Shown: positions 38,241-50,223 of the stretch, piece by piece
How positions within the stretch are numbered: the stretch's first letter is position 1
How the letters are laid out: each line of letters starts with the position of its first letter
DNA from: Eonycteris spelaea
Lineage: Eukaryota; Chordata; Mammalia; Chiroptera; Pteropodidae
Direction: 5' to 3'
Length of the DNA stretch: 64,000 bases
Assembly (NCBI GenBank): GCA_003508835.1
Contig: PUFA01000057.1
Coordinates: 10,242,501 to 10,306,500, forward strand
The notes under the pieces: generated by a model
Database searches by the model: none
Told to the model about the DNA's origin: nothing
What the model saw: only the letters and a program-made list of their open reading frames with translations
Made by a program: the position numbers and the translations under genes

Positions 38241-38839
38241 CCTTTGATGGGCCAAGGGGATGTGGGTAGGGCTTGTACAGTATTAGCTGTACTTCACTGA
38301 GGCACACATGGAGAGAAGGGAAAGGAAACTTGCACTTAGGGCCAATCGAGGTCAACACAGGTTATAAGCAGAGCTCTAGTCATGGAAATCTCTAAACACT
38401 GGATAATAAGATAAGATAATAAGATTGATCTTAGATCAACCAGAGGTCTCTCTTGTGCCTTCTGTTTGCAATACAAGTATACTCTAGCATGAAGAGACAG
38501 GCTTCAAAAGACCTAGAGGCTGCAAGTGTCCAGTGGATTTATATTAAAAGTGTAAGAAAGCCATCATCAGTTCTGAGAGGTTCCATTGTAAAGGGTTTGC
38601 ATGTGCTCATATGGGCCATTCAGCTCCTTGTTAGAGCTCATGTTCCCAGTAGCTTGAGGAGCTCATTCATGTTGGCCGTGATCATATTGAAATAAAGAAC
38701 CAGAAAGTGAAGTAAGCAAATTTACATATTCATGTTCTTAGTATGTTTACAGTCCTGATTCTTCTCTCTTTTCACAATATCATTTTTATATGTTCAATTC
38801 AATGAAGCCATGCCCCTTACAGCAACTTATGCTTTATAG
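38241..38839. other. Unassigned DNA
   Basis: Unique sequence; the short tandem 'aataagataagataataag' (about 38404-38422) is a local slip. No gene seen. Confidence 0.5.
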
Positions 38840-39028
38840 CAATGATTCTCAAACTGTGGACCTCGAACTATCAGCATTGGCATTACCTAGGAACTTATTA
38901 GAAATGCAAATTTTCGGAATCTACCCAAGACCTACTCTTTCAGAAACTGCTATGGTGGGGCCCATGAATCTGTGTTTTAACAAACCCACCAGGAAATCCT
39001 AAGGCATGCTAAAGTGTAGGAACCACTG
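38840..39028 (-). mobile_element. MER5A-type hAT MITE
   Basis: It opens 'caatgattctcaaactgtgg' and closes 'gtgtaggaaccactg', an inverted terminal pair of MER5. The body has 'catgaatctgtgttttaaca' and 'gaacttattagaaatgcaaa'. At 189 bp it is full length. This copy is opposite in orientation to the one at 30.8 kb. Confidence 0.85.
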
Positions 39029-39795
39029 GTGTAACTGCTCCAGTGGATTCCACTTTGAGACTCTCTGCTCCCACATCTTACCTCCACTGTTCTCAGTTTT
39101 ATGTATTTTTCTTCCATATTCCTCAGTTTTAAATGATATTCAAAAATACAATAACAGGGCAATAACAGCTTTCCAGAGGAGAGGCGATTATCCTGATTGC
39201 ATTATACACATCCCAAATTAAAAATAAACATGAAAAAATGAAATATATACATTTGGAAGCACAGAAACACGGGTATTTGGAATGTTCCATATTTGACTTT
39301 TACAACCCAAGGTTTTTGAAAAACTGGTTCCTTCTAGGTCAGTTTCTCACAGGATGGTATTTTCTTCCCTAAGTTCTCTCTGGACCAATCTAGAGCACAA
39401 GAGAAGAGTCAAGAAAAGTTGTTCTTCATGTGGAATGACATGGAATTCCAGTGAATTCAGTGATGTGCTAAACACAGAAAGTAGGGAGACTATGTCAAAA
39501 TTACAGGTATGGACCCTGCTGTTTTGCTCAACAGACTGCACCCCTCAGTGAGGGGGATGGGGACCTATATTTTCCCTATTACCCTCCCCAAGTCTATGTA
39601 CTTCTCAGAATGTAAGTACCTCATCCCTGGGTGTTAGAAAAGTGTGTTTCATCTACACAATAACCCCTAAATGCAACCCTGTTCTCCAGTTCAGCTGAAT
39701 CCCTATTATCTATCCCAACTGAAGGGAATACTGGCCCCTTGGACCCACTGAAAGGAGCAATGTCAGTCTCCAGTGTGCCTCTTTTGATGAGATTT
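39029..39795. other. Unassigned DNA
   Basis: No gene or repeat recognised; frames are at most 71 codons. Confidence 0.5.
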
Positions 39796-39799
39796 TAAA

Positions 39800-40105
39800 G
39801 GATAAATTCAACAGGTGCTACAGGTTGGATTCCATGGGAAGCAGATGCTGAAATGGAAACTAACAAAATATTTATTAGGGAGTGAGATCTATACTTGGGA
39901 AAGGGAAAGGAAGGAAGCAAATTGGGCAGAGGGAGTCCCAGAAAAACCTTAGTTGTCCCAAGGGATGTTCTGGAGCTGGGTTGATCTTTAGGTGTTTCCC
40001 ACTTGGGGCAAGAAGACTGAATCTTTACCTCAGTGTTAATCTGGCACAGGGTAGGAAATACCATTGGAAAGGGGCATGGCCTTGGGCCAGATAGTTTCAT
40101 GCCAC
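39800..40105. repeat. Old interspersed repeat, family not named
   Basis: 'ccatgggaagcagatgctga' and 'tatttattagggagtgagat' followed by a GGGAAAGG-rich body recall a common mammalian repeat. Boundaries are approximate, and the 101-codon minus frame is incidental. Confidence 0.4.
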
Positions 40106-40139
40106 ATTCAAATTTAAAAGTTTACCTGTAACAGACCAT

Positions 40140-40560
40140 TATGATAAACCTACGAAATTGCCCAAGTGTCCATCAATAAGTGAAGGGAGAAACTGTGATA
40201 TATTCATATAATAGAATACTACTCAGCAATGAAAAAGAATGAACTGCTGACATATGTAGCAACAAGGATAAATCTTAAAAATATTATGCTGGGTGAAAGA
40301 AATCAGGCTCAAAAGGCTACATACTATGATTCTACTTATATAAAGTTTTAAAACAGGAAAAACTTAAAGAACAGCAATAGCCTTGGGAAAGAAGTTAAAA
40401 AAAAGAGAGACTGAGAAGGAGCAGGAGAGAACTTTATGGGATGATAAAAGGTTCAATCTTGGGCCTTGGCTTATATAGATGTCTACATTTATCAAAATTT
40501 GGCAAATGGGAAATGTAAAGGTTAGTGCATTTTACTATACGTCAATTTTTAAATAAAAAA
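40140..40560 (+). mobile_element. Old L1 (L1M-type) 3' fragment
   Basis: 'caagtgtccatcaataagtg', 'gaatactactcagcaatgaa', 'gctgggtgaaagaaatcagg' and 'tttatcaaaatttggcaaa' follow the ORF2 end and 3'UTR of old mammalian L1s. It is more diverged than the L1 at 41.2 kb. Confidence 0.75.
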
Positions 40561-40599
40561 ACTGCAACCAATATTAAAGTTTAGTCATAATAAAATGCT

Positions 40600-40800
40600 A
40601 TGGCTGAAATCCCTGGATGTGTACAACTTATTTTGAAATGTATCAAAAACAATGATAGATGGGTAGAGGGGTGCGTAAAAAAATGACTAAAGGGAAATGT
40701 TAACAATTACAGAATCTGGGTGGTACATATGTATGTGCTCCCTGAAATTCATTCAACTTTTCTTTGTAATTGGAAATTTTCATTATATCATCCTAGGGAA
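40600..40800 (+). mobile_element. Old L1 3'UTR fragment (L1ME-like)
   Basis: 'gaaatgtatcaaaaacaatg', 'gatagatgggtagaggggtg' and 'aattcattcaacttttcttt' lead to a 'ttggaaattttcattatatc' end typical of old L1M 3' ends. It is a second 3' end only about 50 bp after the previous one, so it comes from a separate insertion. Confidence 0.6.
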
Positions 40801-41185
40801 AATCATTGAAAATAAGTTTGCTCATATCCCATTCCTAAACCTACCCCGCCTGCTAAGTGATCACAATCCCTGAGTCATAATGTCAAAAATCCTCTTCTTC
40901 TGAACAAGACTCTTTGAAGCCTTTTACATGAGTGAGGGGAAAATTTCATGATTACTGTGTTAGGACACAATTAAATAGCACTTTTTGGTTTGTACTGGAA
41001 TAAAGTTTTGCATGTATTTGAAATGTGCTGGTTTACTCCCTAAAGCTCAATCATTAAGAGCCAAGTACAAATAGAGAGGTTCTTTTATAATCTCTGGACA
41101 TGTACGGAGTGTGCCTCTCTCTACCTCCAGTGATGAGAATGCTTAGTGGAGCAAGCTCATGAGCTCTGTTACATATCTTGAAGTA
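40801..41185. other. Unassigned DNA before the L1
   Basis: No gene seen. The last 15 bases before the L1 (41186-41200) are the 5' copy of its target-site duplication. Confidence 0.5.
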
Positions 41186-43058
41186 AACAATTCTCATTTG
41201 GCTTCTGGTCAAGATGACAAAGTAGATAAATGCTGTACTTGCCTTCTCTCATGACCACACCAAAATTACAACTAAACTACAAAACAATCATAATTGAGAA
41301 TCACCTGCAGTCTAGCTGAACATAAATCCTATAACAAGGATATACAGAAGAAGCCACATGGAGACTGGCAGGAGAGGCAGAGACATCAAACCAACGTGTG
41401 ACAGTTAAAAATTGAGAAGGATAACCTTGAGGAGTGAGGGGTTCCAGCCCACCCTCAGGCTTCCCAGCCCGGGGTTCTAGTACTGGGAAGAGAAGTCCCT
41501 ACAACTTCTGGCTATGAAAATAAGCAGATTGTGGCTGAGTGAGATAGAAAATGCTCCTTTTAAAAGGCCTACATATAGACTTACTTGCCAATTGACTCAC
41601 TGACTTTGAGCTCCAGTGGGGGCAGCAGCTTGAAAGATTCAGGGGAATATGGGGAGGAAATGAATTGTCCAGCTTCAGGACAGGGGCTGGAGGTCATCTT
41701 TCTCCCAGACAGAAGTGCCAGCAAGCCATTGTTCCTTTGTTAATACCCCACGCTCTCCGCCCCCCTCCTGCCCCCCGCAAGGTGAGGGCAATATCTGAGT
41801 CTCCATCTACCTAGCTAACATTGTTCACCCTGCCCTGGTGATTCCCTGAGAGCCCACCCCACCCAACTTTTAGGTCCACCTAAACTACTTCTAGTGGCTT
41901 TTCTATATAAACAGCCTTTCTTGGCTCATACTGCATAATTTCCTAATATCTCTAATTAGATTCACAAATCTCAAACAAGCAGCATCTGGCCTCATCATGC
42001 TCCATACCTCTTGCCAAGCAGCCCCAAGCCTGGCACAAGTGGCAGCCAACCTTGGTTTGTAGCTTAGCCTCTCCAAGGCACATTTAAGCCCAGCAAAATG
42101 GCAACTATCTGCAGATCACTTTGTAGGTTGTACCAAGTAACCTCAGGAAGGGCTGATCTTAGCTTTCAAGAAAGCTCCTCCCAAAAGACCCCAGAACCAA
42201 CACACCCAATGTCCAATTCAGACCACACCAGAGCACCACTCAACCACCTCCACAAACAATACACTCAAAAGGTAGACTGGGCAGGCACCAGAGCCCCACT
42301 AAAGCAAATCCTGCTCTGTAGGGTCAGCACCTGCACAATAGCTCCTCTACCATAGCCACATCCAGTCCTCACAACCAATCATCCTGAGAATAAATCCCTC
42401 CCATTGACATGCAAGCAGAAACCAAGGCTCAATTACAACAGAAGAGTACACACAATCCACACAAGTGACATACCTGTATTACCCAGCTCAGGTGATCAGG
42501 GAGACTGCATCACTGGGTCCCACAGGATACTTAATGCATAAGGTCACTCTAATAAGACCAGGATACATAGTAGCTCTACCTAATACATAGAAACAAATAC
42601 ATGGAGGCAGCCAAAATGAAGAAGAAAAAAAAAAAGAGTTTCCAAATTAAAAAAAAAAAAAATAGAACGAAGCTCCAGGAAAAGAACTTAAAAAATAAAT
42701 AAATAAATGGGGAAAAGCAATCCATCAGATGCAGAGTTCAAAACATTGGTCATAAATAAACTCAATGGACTTAGGGGAAGAGTAGATTAATTCAGTGAGA
42801 ACTGCAACAAAGAGATAGAAAACAAAAATGGAGCTAGAAAACATAAAAAAGAACTAGTCAGAGATGAAGAATAAAAATAACTGAAATAAAGAATACATTA
42901 AAGGGAACCAATAGTAGATTAGATAAAGCAGAAGACTGAATCAGCAATTTGGAATATAAAGTAGCAGAAAACACACAATCAGAACAGCCAAGAGGGAAAA
43001 AAAAACTCAAAAAAAATGAAGATTAATTGAAGAGCTCTGGAACAACACCAAACATACT

Positions 43059-43439
43059 ATGGGGGTACCAGGAGGAGAAGAGAGACAACAAGGAATTGAA
43101 AACCTATTTCAAGAAATAATGATAGAAAACTTCCCTAACCTGATGAAGGAAATAGACATACAAGCCCAGGAACCACAGAGAGTCCTAAACAATATGAACC
43201 CAAAGAGGCCCATACCAAGACACATAATTAAAAAGGCAAAGCTTAAATTCAAAGAGAGAATCTTAAAAGCAATAAGAGAAAAGCAGTTAGTTACCTACAA
43301 GGGAACTCCCAATAGACTGTCAGCAGATTTTTTAACAGAAACTTTGCAGGCAAAAAAAGGATTGGCAGAAAATATTCAAAGTGATGAAAAACAAATACCT
43401 AGAACCAAGATTATTCCACCCAGAAAAGCTATTATTTAG
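43059..43439 (+). pseudogene. L1 ORF1 remnant (RNA-binding and C-terminal domains)
   Basis: A 126-codon frame covers about the last third of L1 ORF1p: 'ENLFQEIMIENFPNLMKEID', 'IPRHIIKKAKLKFKERILKA' and 'VTYKGTPNRLSADFLTETLQ'. These are the RRM end and C-terminal domain of the trimeric chaperone. The N-terminal coiled-coil part upstream (42840-43020) is out of frame and has stops, so no full protein can be made. Confidence 0.85.
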
Positions 43440-43884
43440 AATCAAAGGACAGGTAAGGAGCTTCCCAAACAAGCAAAAGCTAAAGGAGTTCATCATCACC
43501 AAACCATTATTATAATAAATGTTAAAGAGACTTTTTAAAGAAGAAAAAAACATTAAAAATATGAATAATAAAATGGCAATAACTACATGCCTATCAACAA
43601 TTATTTTAATGTAAATGGATTAAATGTTCCACTCAAAAGACATAGGATGGCTGAATGGATAAAAAAAAAAGGAAAAAAAAAAAAAAAGACCCTTATATAT
43701 GCTGCCTATAAGAGACTCACATCAGATCAAAAGACATACACAGACTAAAAGTAAAGAGATAAAAAAAAATTTCATGAAAATGGAAACAAAAAAACAAACA
43801 AACAAAAATCAGCTGAGTTACAATACTTATATCAGACAAAACAGACTTTAAAACAAAAGCCATAACAAGAGACAAAGAAGGACC

Positions 43885-44240
43885 CAGTAATCCCACTTCT
43901 GGGTATGTATCCAAAGAAACCCAAAACACTATTCTGAAGGGACATGTACATCCATATGCTCACTGCAGCATTATTTACAATAGCCAAGATATGGAGGCAA
44001 CCTGGGTGTCCATCAATGGATGAATGGATAACAGAGAGGCGGTACATGTATACAATGGAATATCACTCAGCCACAAAAAGTAATGCAATCTTGCCATCTG
44101 CAACAACATGGGTAAACGTGGACCATAAGAAAACTCATAAATATAAAGAACATTTTGATGGTTGCCAGATAGGAGGGGAGTTGGGAGGATGGCTAAAAAC
44201 AAAAAAAGGGAAGGGATTAAGAAGTTCAAATTAGTCATGG
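43885..44240 (+). pseudogene. L1 ORF2 C-terminal remnant
   Basis: After the internal deletion the sequence reads 'CPSMDEWI' and 'MYTMEYHSATK' (frame at 43944-44234), the last part of L1 ORF2p. With the RT gone this stub can have no enzymatic role. Confidence 0.8.
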
Positions 44241-44473
44241 AGATATAAAGCACAGCATAAGAAATACAGTCAATAATAGTGTAATAATTATGTATAGGGT
44301 CAGATGGCTACTAGATTTATTAGGATGATCATGTCATAAATTATATAAATGTCTAATCACTGTGTCTTACACCTTAAACTAATATAATATTATAAGTCAA
44401 CTATAATTGAAAAATAAAAAAAATTATTTAAAAAATAAAATAAGTAAAAAAAAGAAATAAAACAATTGTCATT

Positions 44474-44734
44474 TGTTATGGACTAAATATTTATGTTCCT
44501 CTACAATTCACATATTGAAACTCTAACCCTCAAGGTGATAATATTTTCCTGTCTCTATATCTCTCTCCCATGTGAGGATATCGCAAGCCAGGAAAAGAGT
44601 TCTCACCAGACAGAATCTCCCAACACCTTGATCCTAGACTTCTCAGGCTACAAGAACTGTGAGAAATATACATCTGTTATTTAAGCCATTGGGTCAATGG
44701 TATTTTGCTATAGCAGCCCAAGCAGACTAAGACA
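44474..44734 (+). mobile_element. MaLR-type solo LTR (MLT1/MST class), shortened
   Basis: It starts 'tgttatggactaaat', then 'ttcacatattgaaactctaa', 'agaactgtgagaaatataca' and 'agcagcccaagcagactaag', and ends CA at 44734. Length is 261 bp against 350-430 bp in the family, and the centre is deleted. The L1 to its left inserted exactly at its 5' edge: the L1 duplication overlaps the first two LTR bases. Confidence 0.8.
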
Positions 44735-45160
44735 TTATTTTTCTGAATGAACTGCCAAGATTAGGTTCATTCTAAAGACCAGGTTTCACTAAATGGCCTT
44801 AAAGTTTCTACCGTTTAGCCCCATTGGTATGTTATGCAACATCTTCATTCTCTGGTTCTATAAGGTGGTGGTGTAAACATATGCCTCAAGGTGGCATTTA
44901 CTATGGAAAAGGTAGAAAGGGATGGGAGAGACAAAAGGATCCAGGGCCAGTATCAGGTAATGCTGATTGGTTGTTTGCCAGAGATGCTATAGGAGTAATT
45001 TCCAAAGGCTGTATATAGCCTGCAGCAAGTGATTATAGAGAAAGATAGGAACAAAGAGTGCCTTAGACATAGGTTCACACAAGTGAGAAGGTGTAGGGGG
45101 ACGCAATGGAGAACTCAGTGACCTTGGAAAGCTTGATAAGGAAGCATGAAGGGATATGAG
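44735..45160. other. Unassigned DNA
   Basis: No feature I can support. Confidence 0.5.
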
Positions 45161-45164
45161 GGTA

Positions 45165-45345
45165 AAAAATGCTAATACTTATTGAGCTCTTATTGGTGCC
45201 AAGCACTACTCTATAAACTTTATGCTTAATTCTTAAACCTCGAATAGGTGAAATAGGTGTAATTATCACCTCCATTTGACAGTCAAGGCATGAGACTCAC
45301 AAAGTTGAGTGCTGCTCAACATTACACAGCCACCATGTGAGTTGA
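45165..45345 (-). mobile_element. MIR SINE
   Basis: 'cttattgagctcttattggt', 'gccaagcactactctataaa' and 'tcacctccatttgacagtca' through 'cattacacagccaccatgtg' follow the reverse complement of MIR over most of its length. Confidence 0.75.
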
Positions 45346-45399
45346 GTGGAACTCTAACTCTGGAGCCAGTTCTCACAGCCACTCCACATGAACTTGGTG

Positions 45400-45520
45400 T
45401 ACATCTCCAAACCCCAGTTTCTCGTCTGTTCAGTAGTGGTAATGATGGCAACTGAATAAGGGTGCTGTGAGAATTCAGTGAAATGGAGTAATGAATATGA
45501 ATGTTTTTTGGATAATGAAA
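45400..45520 (+). mobile_element. MIR SINE fragment, opposite orientation to its neighbour
   Basis: 'ccccagtttctcgtctgttc', 'tggtaatgatggcaactgaa' and 'gtgctgtgagaattcagtga' match the forward MIR core. It lies tail-on to the minus MIR just before it. Confidence 0.55.
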
Positions 45521-46171
45521 ATCTCTCCACAAGCATTGGAAACTGTTTTAGTTATTTTTTGTCTGTTCTAGAGAAGAGAGGTCACTCTTTCATTGATTGA
45601 TTGAATGTCCCAGGTATGACACAGTGGGAGTTCCTCTATACCAAAGGGGAATAGATGGCCGTTGGTCACACAAGTAGAATTAGTCTCAGACACTCTAGCT
45701 GGCATGAGTAATGATTTCACAGGCAGATGGCTCTGGTAATTAAATGCTGAGAGAATCTCCAAGAAACACCTGTCTGCAAACAGGGGCCCCCAGCCCTTCA
45801 TCTTGCCATATTTGTGTCCTCAGCTGCAGGAAGCTCCCAATGATGACACTCCATAAACTTATTCTTTAGAGCAAGGTCATGGGTGCTGTGCTTAGGTAAT
45901 CTGATGGGTACCTCACTCTCTTGATTGCAGCAGCTGCCTTTCCCACATGGCCTCCTTGTTCTCTTTAGAACATGGGTGGTGTGAACAGAGACAAGAGACA
46001 ACACAGGCTGCTTGGAACACACCTGTTTCAGATCTTGTTTACAGACCTGCTTGTCCCTCATATCTACCAGGGACCAGGAGCCCTTGGTGCACTCAGCAGA
46101 TGTTTTACCAATGTTTTTACAGGCAAACCTTTTTCTTTGCTTTTTTTAATATCAAGGAATGCCTCCCCCCT

Positions 46172-46174
<3 letters not shown>
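45521..46174. other. Unassigned DNA
   Basis: No gene or nameable repeat. Frames up to 115 codons run into the CA repeat and are artefacts. Confidence 0.5.
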
Positions 46175-46222
<48 letters not shown>

Positions 46223-46237
46223 ACGCACGCACACGCA
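46175..46237. repeat. (AC)n to (ACGC)n microsatellite
   Basis: A CA run gains regular CG units at its right end ('acgcacacgcacacgcacgc'). Confidence 0.95.
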
Positions 46238-47204
46238 GCTGTCCAATGGGCTACTAGCTTTTAAGAACATATGTCCTCTGCAAATAATAGCATGCATCTG
46301 GAGCTGCCCTCAGACCTGATTTCCTCCCTCAATGTTCATCCAAGCTTCTTCCCTTGCCAAAAGATTCCCCATGGAACAACAGAAAAAGTCGTGCTGAAGA
46401 TGCACTATTGAGCAAGTTTTGTAGCTTCTTGCAGCTCAACAGTGACTTTCATGAAGGAAGCCCCAGATAACCAGTGTGGGGAGCCTCTGTTTTCCCCTCC
46501 ACATGATGCTCCTGGCTCCTGAAAGGGTAATCTTTGCCAGTGAAGGAAATGAAGAGAAATTTTAAGAAACTTGAATTACCTCAGTGCAACATTTTTGTCC
46601 TGTACCTATAACTGTCTCTCTGCTTGTCTCTAAGACTTTGCTGTGAAAGTGCTTCCTCTGTGATCAGAGAGGTCAGTAAAGCAAGAGAGCACAGGATACC
46701 CAGACAGGGAATATTTCAGAAGAGGAGGAATGTAAAGAGGCTAAAAAGATGTGTACAGATGATGTTGAGAGGCCCCAAACCATAACTCTTCTTATATCAT
46801 TCTTGAAATGGCCACTATTTTCCTTTGTACCATGAATATGCCTTCCCCTTCATTCTCTGTTTGGAGTCTTTGTTGCTTCTCTCCATCACTATCTACCACA
46901 CACTGACCCTAGGCCTCAATGCTCCCCTCATAGGGCCAATCAGCCCAGGAGCCTGGACTATAGGCTTGGGCTTGACAGCTCACTCAGTCCAAGAAAGCTT
47001 TCTTTCACTCGTATGGATGCTACCATTGACCAATTTGTAAAGGGCATTATGAGAAAAAAATATGGGCAAGATCACAATAATCCATTCTCAACATTGGAAA
47101 ACCAACTCCAAAATCATATTCTACAAATGAAGTGGCTATATTGTTGCTTTGGGATACAACAGACAGAATAGGACAATCAGTGTCACCTTTTTACTTGGTG
47201 AAAT
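46238..47204. other. Unassigned DNA
   Basis: No gene seen and no repeat I can name. Confidence 0.5.
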
Positions 47205-47420
47205 GGACAAAGCACTGGACTTGAATCAGGACACATGAGTTTGGGTTCTAGTTTTGCCATAGGCCAGTGTCTTAGAAAAGCCACCAATCTTTTCTCCTTA
47301 ACTACCTGAAAATAATTGGCATAATCATAATAGCTACCACTAATGCCACTATGTGTCTTATTTAACCTTCAAACAAGATGGTAGGTAGATGTTTATAGTT
47401 CAGATGTGGAAACCAAGGGC
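47205..47420 (+). mobile_element. MIR SINE fragment
   Basis: 'aaagcactggacttgaatca', 'gggttctagttttgccatag' and 'gaaaagccaccaatcttttc' follow the 5' half of MIR. The downstream 'ttcagatgtggaaaccaagg' reads like the opposite orientation and may be a second fragment. Confidence 0.55.
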
Positions 47421-49655
47421 ACAAAGTGTGTGTGGGGCAAGAAATTGGGTATTTGGGGATCTGTCTTTCCCAGGGGAATCCTTTTGTAGTCACACCTCAG
47501 GAAAGCACTGATTCGTCTCACAATAGAAACCACCTGTGGTCAGCTTAAGGCAATTACCTTCAAACTGTCACTCTTATCAATAGCCCTTAATATGCTCTAT
47601 TAATCAAAGGTAAAGTCACAATCTCATAGCCTTGGCTTTGCACTGTTCTCTCAGACTCAGTGTCCCTCCTATTTTTATCCTGCTTTGCTGCATGCCCAGC
47701 TGGTGCTCTGAACTATGTTCTCACCTTTTCCCACGGCTTCTCTCAGCAGTAGCCCTGTTCACCACCTTATCTCTGCTGCTTGGGGTAAGCAATTCTCTTG
47801 GTTCAACACATTTGTGCTAGTATGAGCTGTATCAACTTGATTTACCTGATAATTCTATTTTCTAGAATCATCTCCCCTGTATTGCTCCAAGTTAAAGAAA
47901 TTTGCACAAGAGCTGGGCTGTGAAAGCAAAGCAATGACCATTACTCTCAGAATATTGCTAAGAAGTTGGATACAATGACAGACAAAGGTCTAAGAGCCCT
48001 GTGGGGTTTGACTTGTTCTGGATCTCCTCTGTTCTGTATCCAGCTCATCTTCCAGACTCTCAGCCCTGCACATCAAGAACTGAATTGAATACTCAGAGTG
48101 GTAGCTACACAGAGGAAATATCTTCCTATATTTCTATCCCTAAACTCCTTCATCATGATCCATCTTATATGGGGATTATGCTTGTCTACTCAGATTGACT
48201 GTCTGGTAATGCTTCTCTGACATTCCAGCTCTCCATTCCAAATCTTCACTCCCCAGTGGCAACCAGAGCATACAATGTCCAATTCTTATCATTAAACCCC
48301 TTCTGCATTAACATTCACTGTAGCCATGCTTCCTGTCCAATGCAACATCCCTGGTGCACTCTTACCTCAGGCTCCTTGGGATTATGAAATGGGAAAAGAA
48401 TAAAAACATCATAGAAGACCATGGGTACAAAAGAAATTTTATTCTGATGCACCATTTTAATAATAAAAAGCTTCATCTTGAGTTGTCACTACATTCTACA
48501 TTTTTTCAAAATACAGGAATCCTTTCATGAGAGCAATAGAGATATATCTTACCACCTTATTTTCTGAAACCTTCCAGGGATCAACCATGACAAAACAGAA
48601 CTGATGGCTGAAGCCCAAATCAGTCACTCCTTGTAGCCACCAATAATTTCTGACATCCATAATATCCATAAATGTCAAAGAATGTTGCAAAATTATAAAA
48701 TGATAATTATTATAAATTCACTCTAAACATAAAGGGTTGGGAAAAGAGATGACCAACAGGAAATGAAGAAAGGGAAGTTGCAAAATCAAATGATCAAGAA
48801 GATACCTCCTCTGAGAGATAAGGAGGTGGGTTAGTGAAGGAAGAGATGGGACTATGCTCTTGAAGTGTTGCTAGAAGCATTGCCAGAGTCTGTGTGGCTG
48901 TGCCCAACCTGGCTGTAAAGGTGGTGTGTCAGGTGATAGATGGAATCCAACACTATTAGGTGATGTTACCTGGTGCAGGGGAGGGACTCACGCTGGGGGC
49001 CTTGAGGAGCAAGGATCAGCAAACAGGAAGGAATTAAAATGTCTCCTACCAGCAGCAAAGATAAGCCTTTTATAGGGGGCAGGCTGAGCAAGATTTTTAA
49101 AAGTTTGCCCCAGAAGAACAAAGAAGTCTTTATTTTCCTTTGTCAAGAGGTAGGGTGGGTGTGGGAGCAGAGTGAGGAAACCTCTACTCTAAGCTAGCAG
49201 GAAACTAAGGCAGCCTTTGAAATTCCCAGCTTGAATTTAACAACCAACATTTTTTCTCTATCTGCTTGGTGTGATGGCTAGGGAGACAGAGAAACCCAAA
49301 AGTGGTTAGTAGGATAAAGCCGCAAGTTGCCTCTCACAGGACAGTGTGAGTGATACTGAGAGCAAAGTTCTGAAGGAAGAGAAGGCACCAAAGCAGGAAA
49401 GGAGGTCCCAGACCAAGACAAGGTAACACCAGGGGAGACACAGAATGTGAAGAGGGGTTTGGCATGTTTGGGGAAACAAGAATTTGGTTTTCCCTCATAC
49501 AAGAGAGTGGAGGGAGATGAAACAAATTTAGAAGGCAGGGGGACTGTGTGTATCCCTTACATGATCAGGTTTGTGTTAGGAGACCAGATTTGCTCAGAAG
49601 TGTTGACCCAGAGAAAGAAGATACTTACTGTGAAAAAGGGGTACTGTAAAAAATC
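47421..49655. other. Unassigned unique DNA, no gene seen
   Basis: Frames are at most 74 codons, without domains. No repeat recognised. Confidence 0.5.
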
Positions 49656-49659
49656 ATAA

Positions 49660-50010
49660 ATTTCTAACTGAGCAGGTCATAGTGGATAGTCAAACCCCAG
49701 GCTTATAACTGGTTTAGTGAAAGGTTTTTAAGCAAGTCCTATCTATTATTCTCATGCATCTAGGTTAACACACCTTTGACATGCCAGAAGTATGACCTTT
49801 GGAGGAATTACCTTTCTTAAGAAAGCATGTAATCTAATTCAATACCTGCCTTGCTTTCTCTCCCCCTCATGTAATCTTCCTTATGTTCCCTCCTAATTTC
49901 AAATGCATAAAAGAAACTGCAAAACTGTCATTCTCCAGAGCATATGAGATTTTTTCCCCCTGGCATATGCCATCAGTTTGGCTCAGATAGACTCTTACTA
50001 AAATTCCCTA
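49660..50010 (+). mobile_element. Possible LTR fragment
   Basis: 'gcataaaagaaactgcaaaa' followed by 'ctgtcattctccagagca' and later 'agactcttactaaaattccc' resembles the TATA and R region of an ERV LTR. The ends are undefined and the family is unknown. The CCAAT cluster about 300 bp downstream might belong to the same or a neighbouring element. Confidence 0.3.
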
Positions 50011-50223
50011 CAGGTTTGGGTGTTTCTTATGCCAGCACTGCCAGGAATGGCTCCTGGTGGCTAATTGGGTTTAAATTTAAAAATAGAGTCTAGCTGTTTC
50101 TAAACAGAGAGTTCTCATACAAACCATGCTTCAGAAACAAACATGCACCAAACTCCTTGCCTGCACTGTGTTTCTGCTGACTGAGGCAACCCGCACAAAA
50201 GAGTTCTTAAAATAATATTGCAG

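Larger units (their letters stand above)
41201..44460 (+). mobile_element. Internally deleted L1 with 15-bp target-site duplications
   Basis: A 3.26-kb L1 flanked by 'aacaattctcatttg' (41186-41200) and 'aacaattgtcatttg' (44461-44475), a 15-bp duplication with one mismatch. Order: 5'UTR (to about 42830), ORF1 (about 42840-43520), the endonuclease start of ORF2 (about 43560-43880), then a direct jump near 43880-43885 to the ORF2 C-terminal end ('cccagtaatcccacttctgg'), 3'UTR and an A-rich tail. About 3 kb with the RT is absent. The duplication shows that it inserted as one unit, so the deletion came before or at insertion. Confidence 0.9.
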
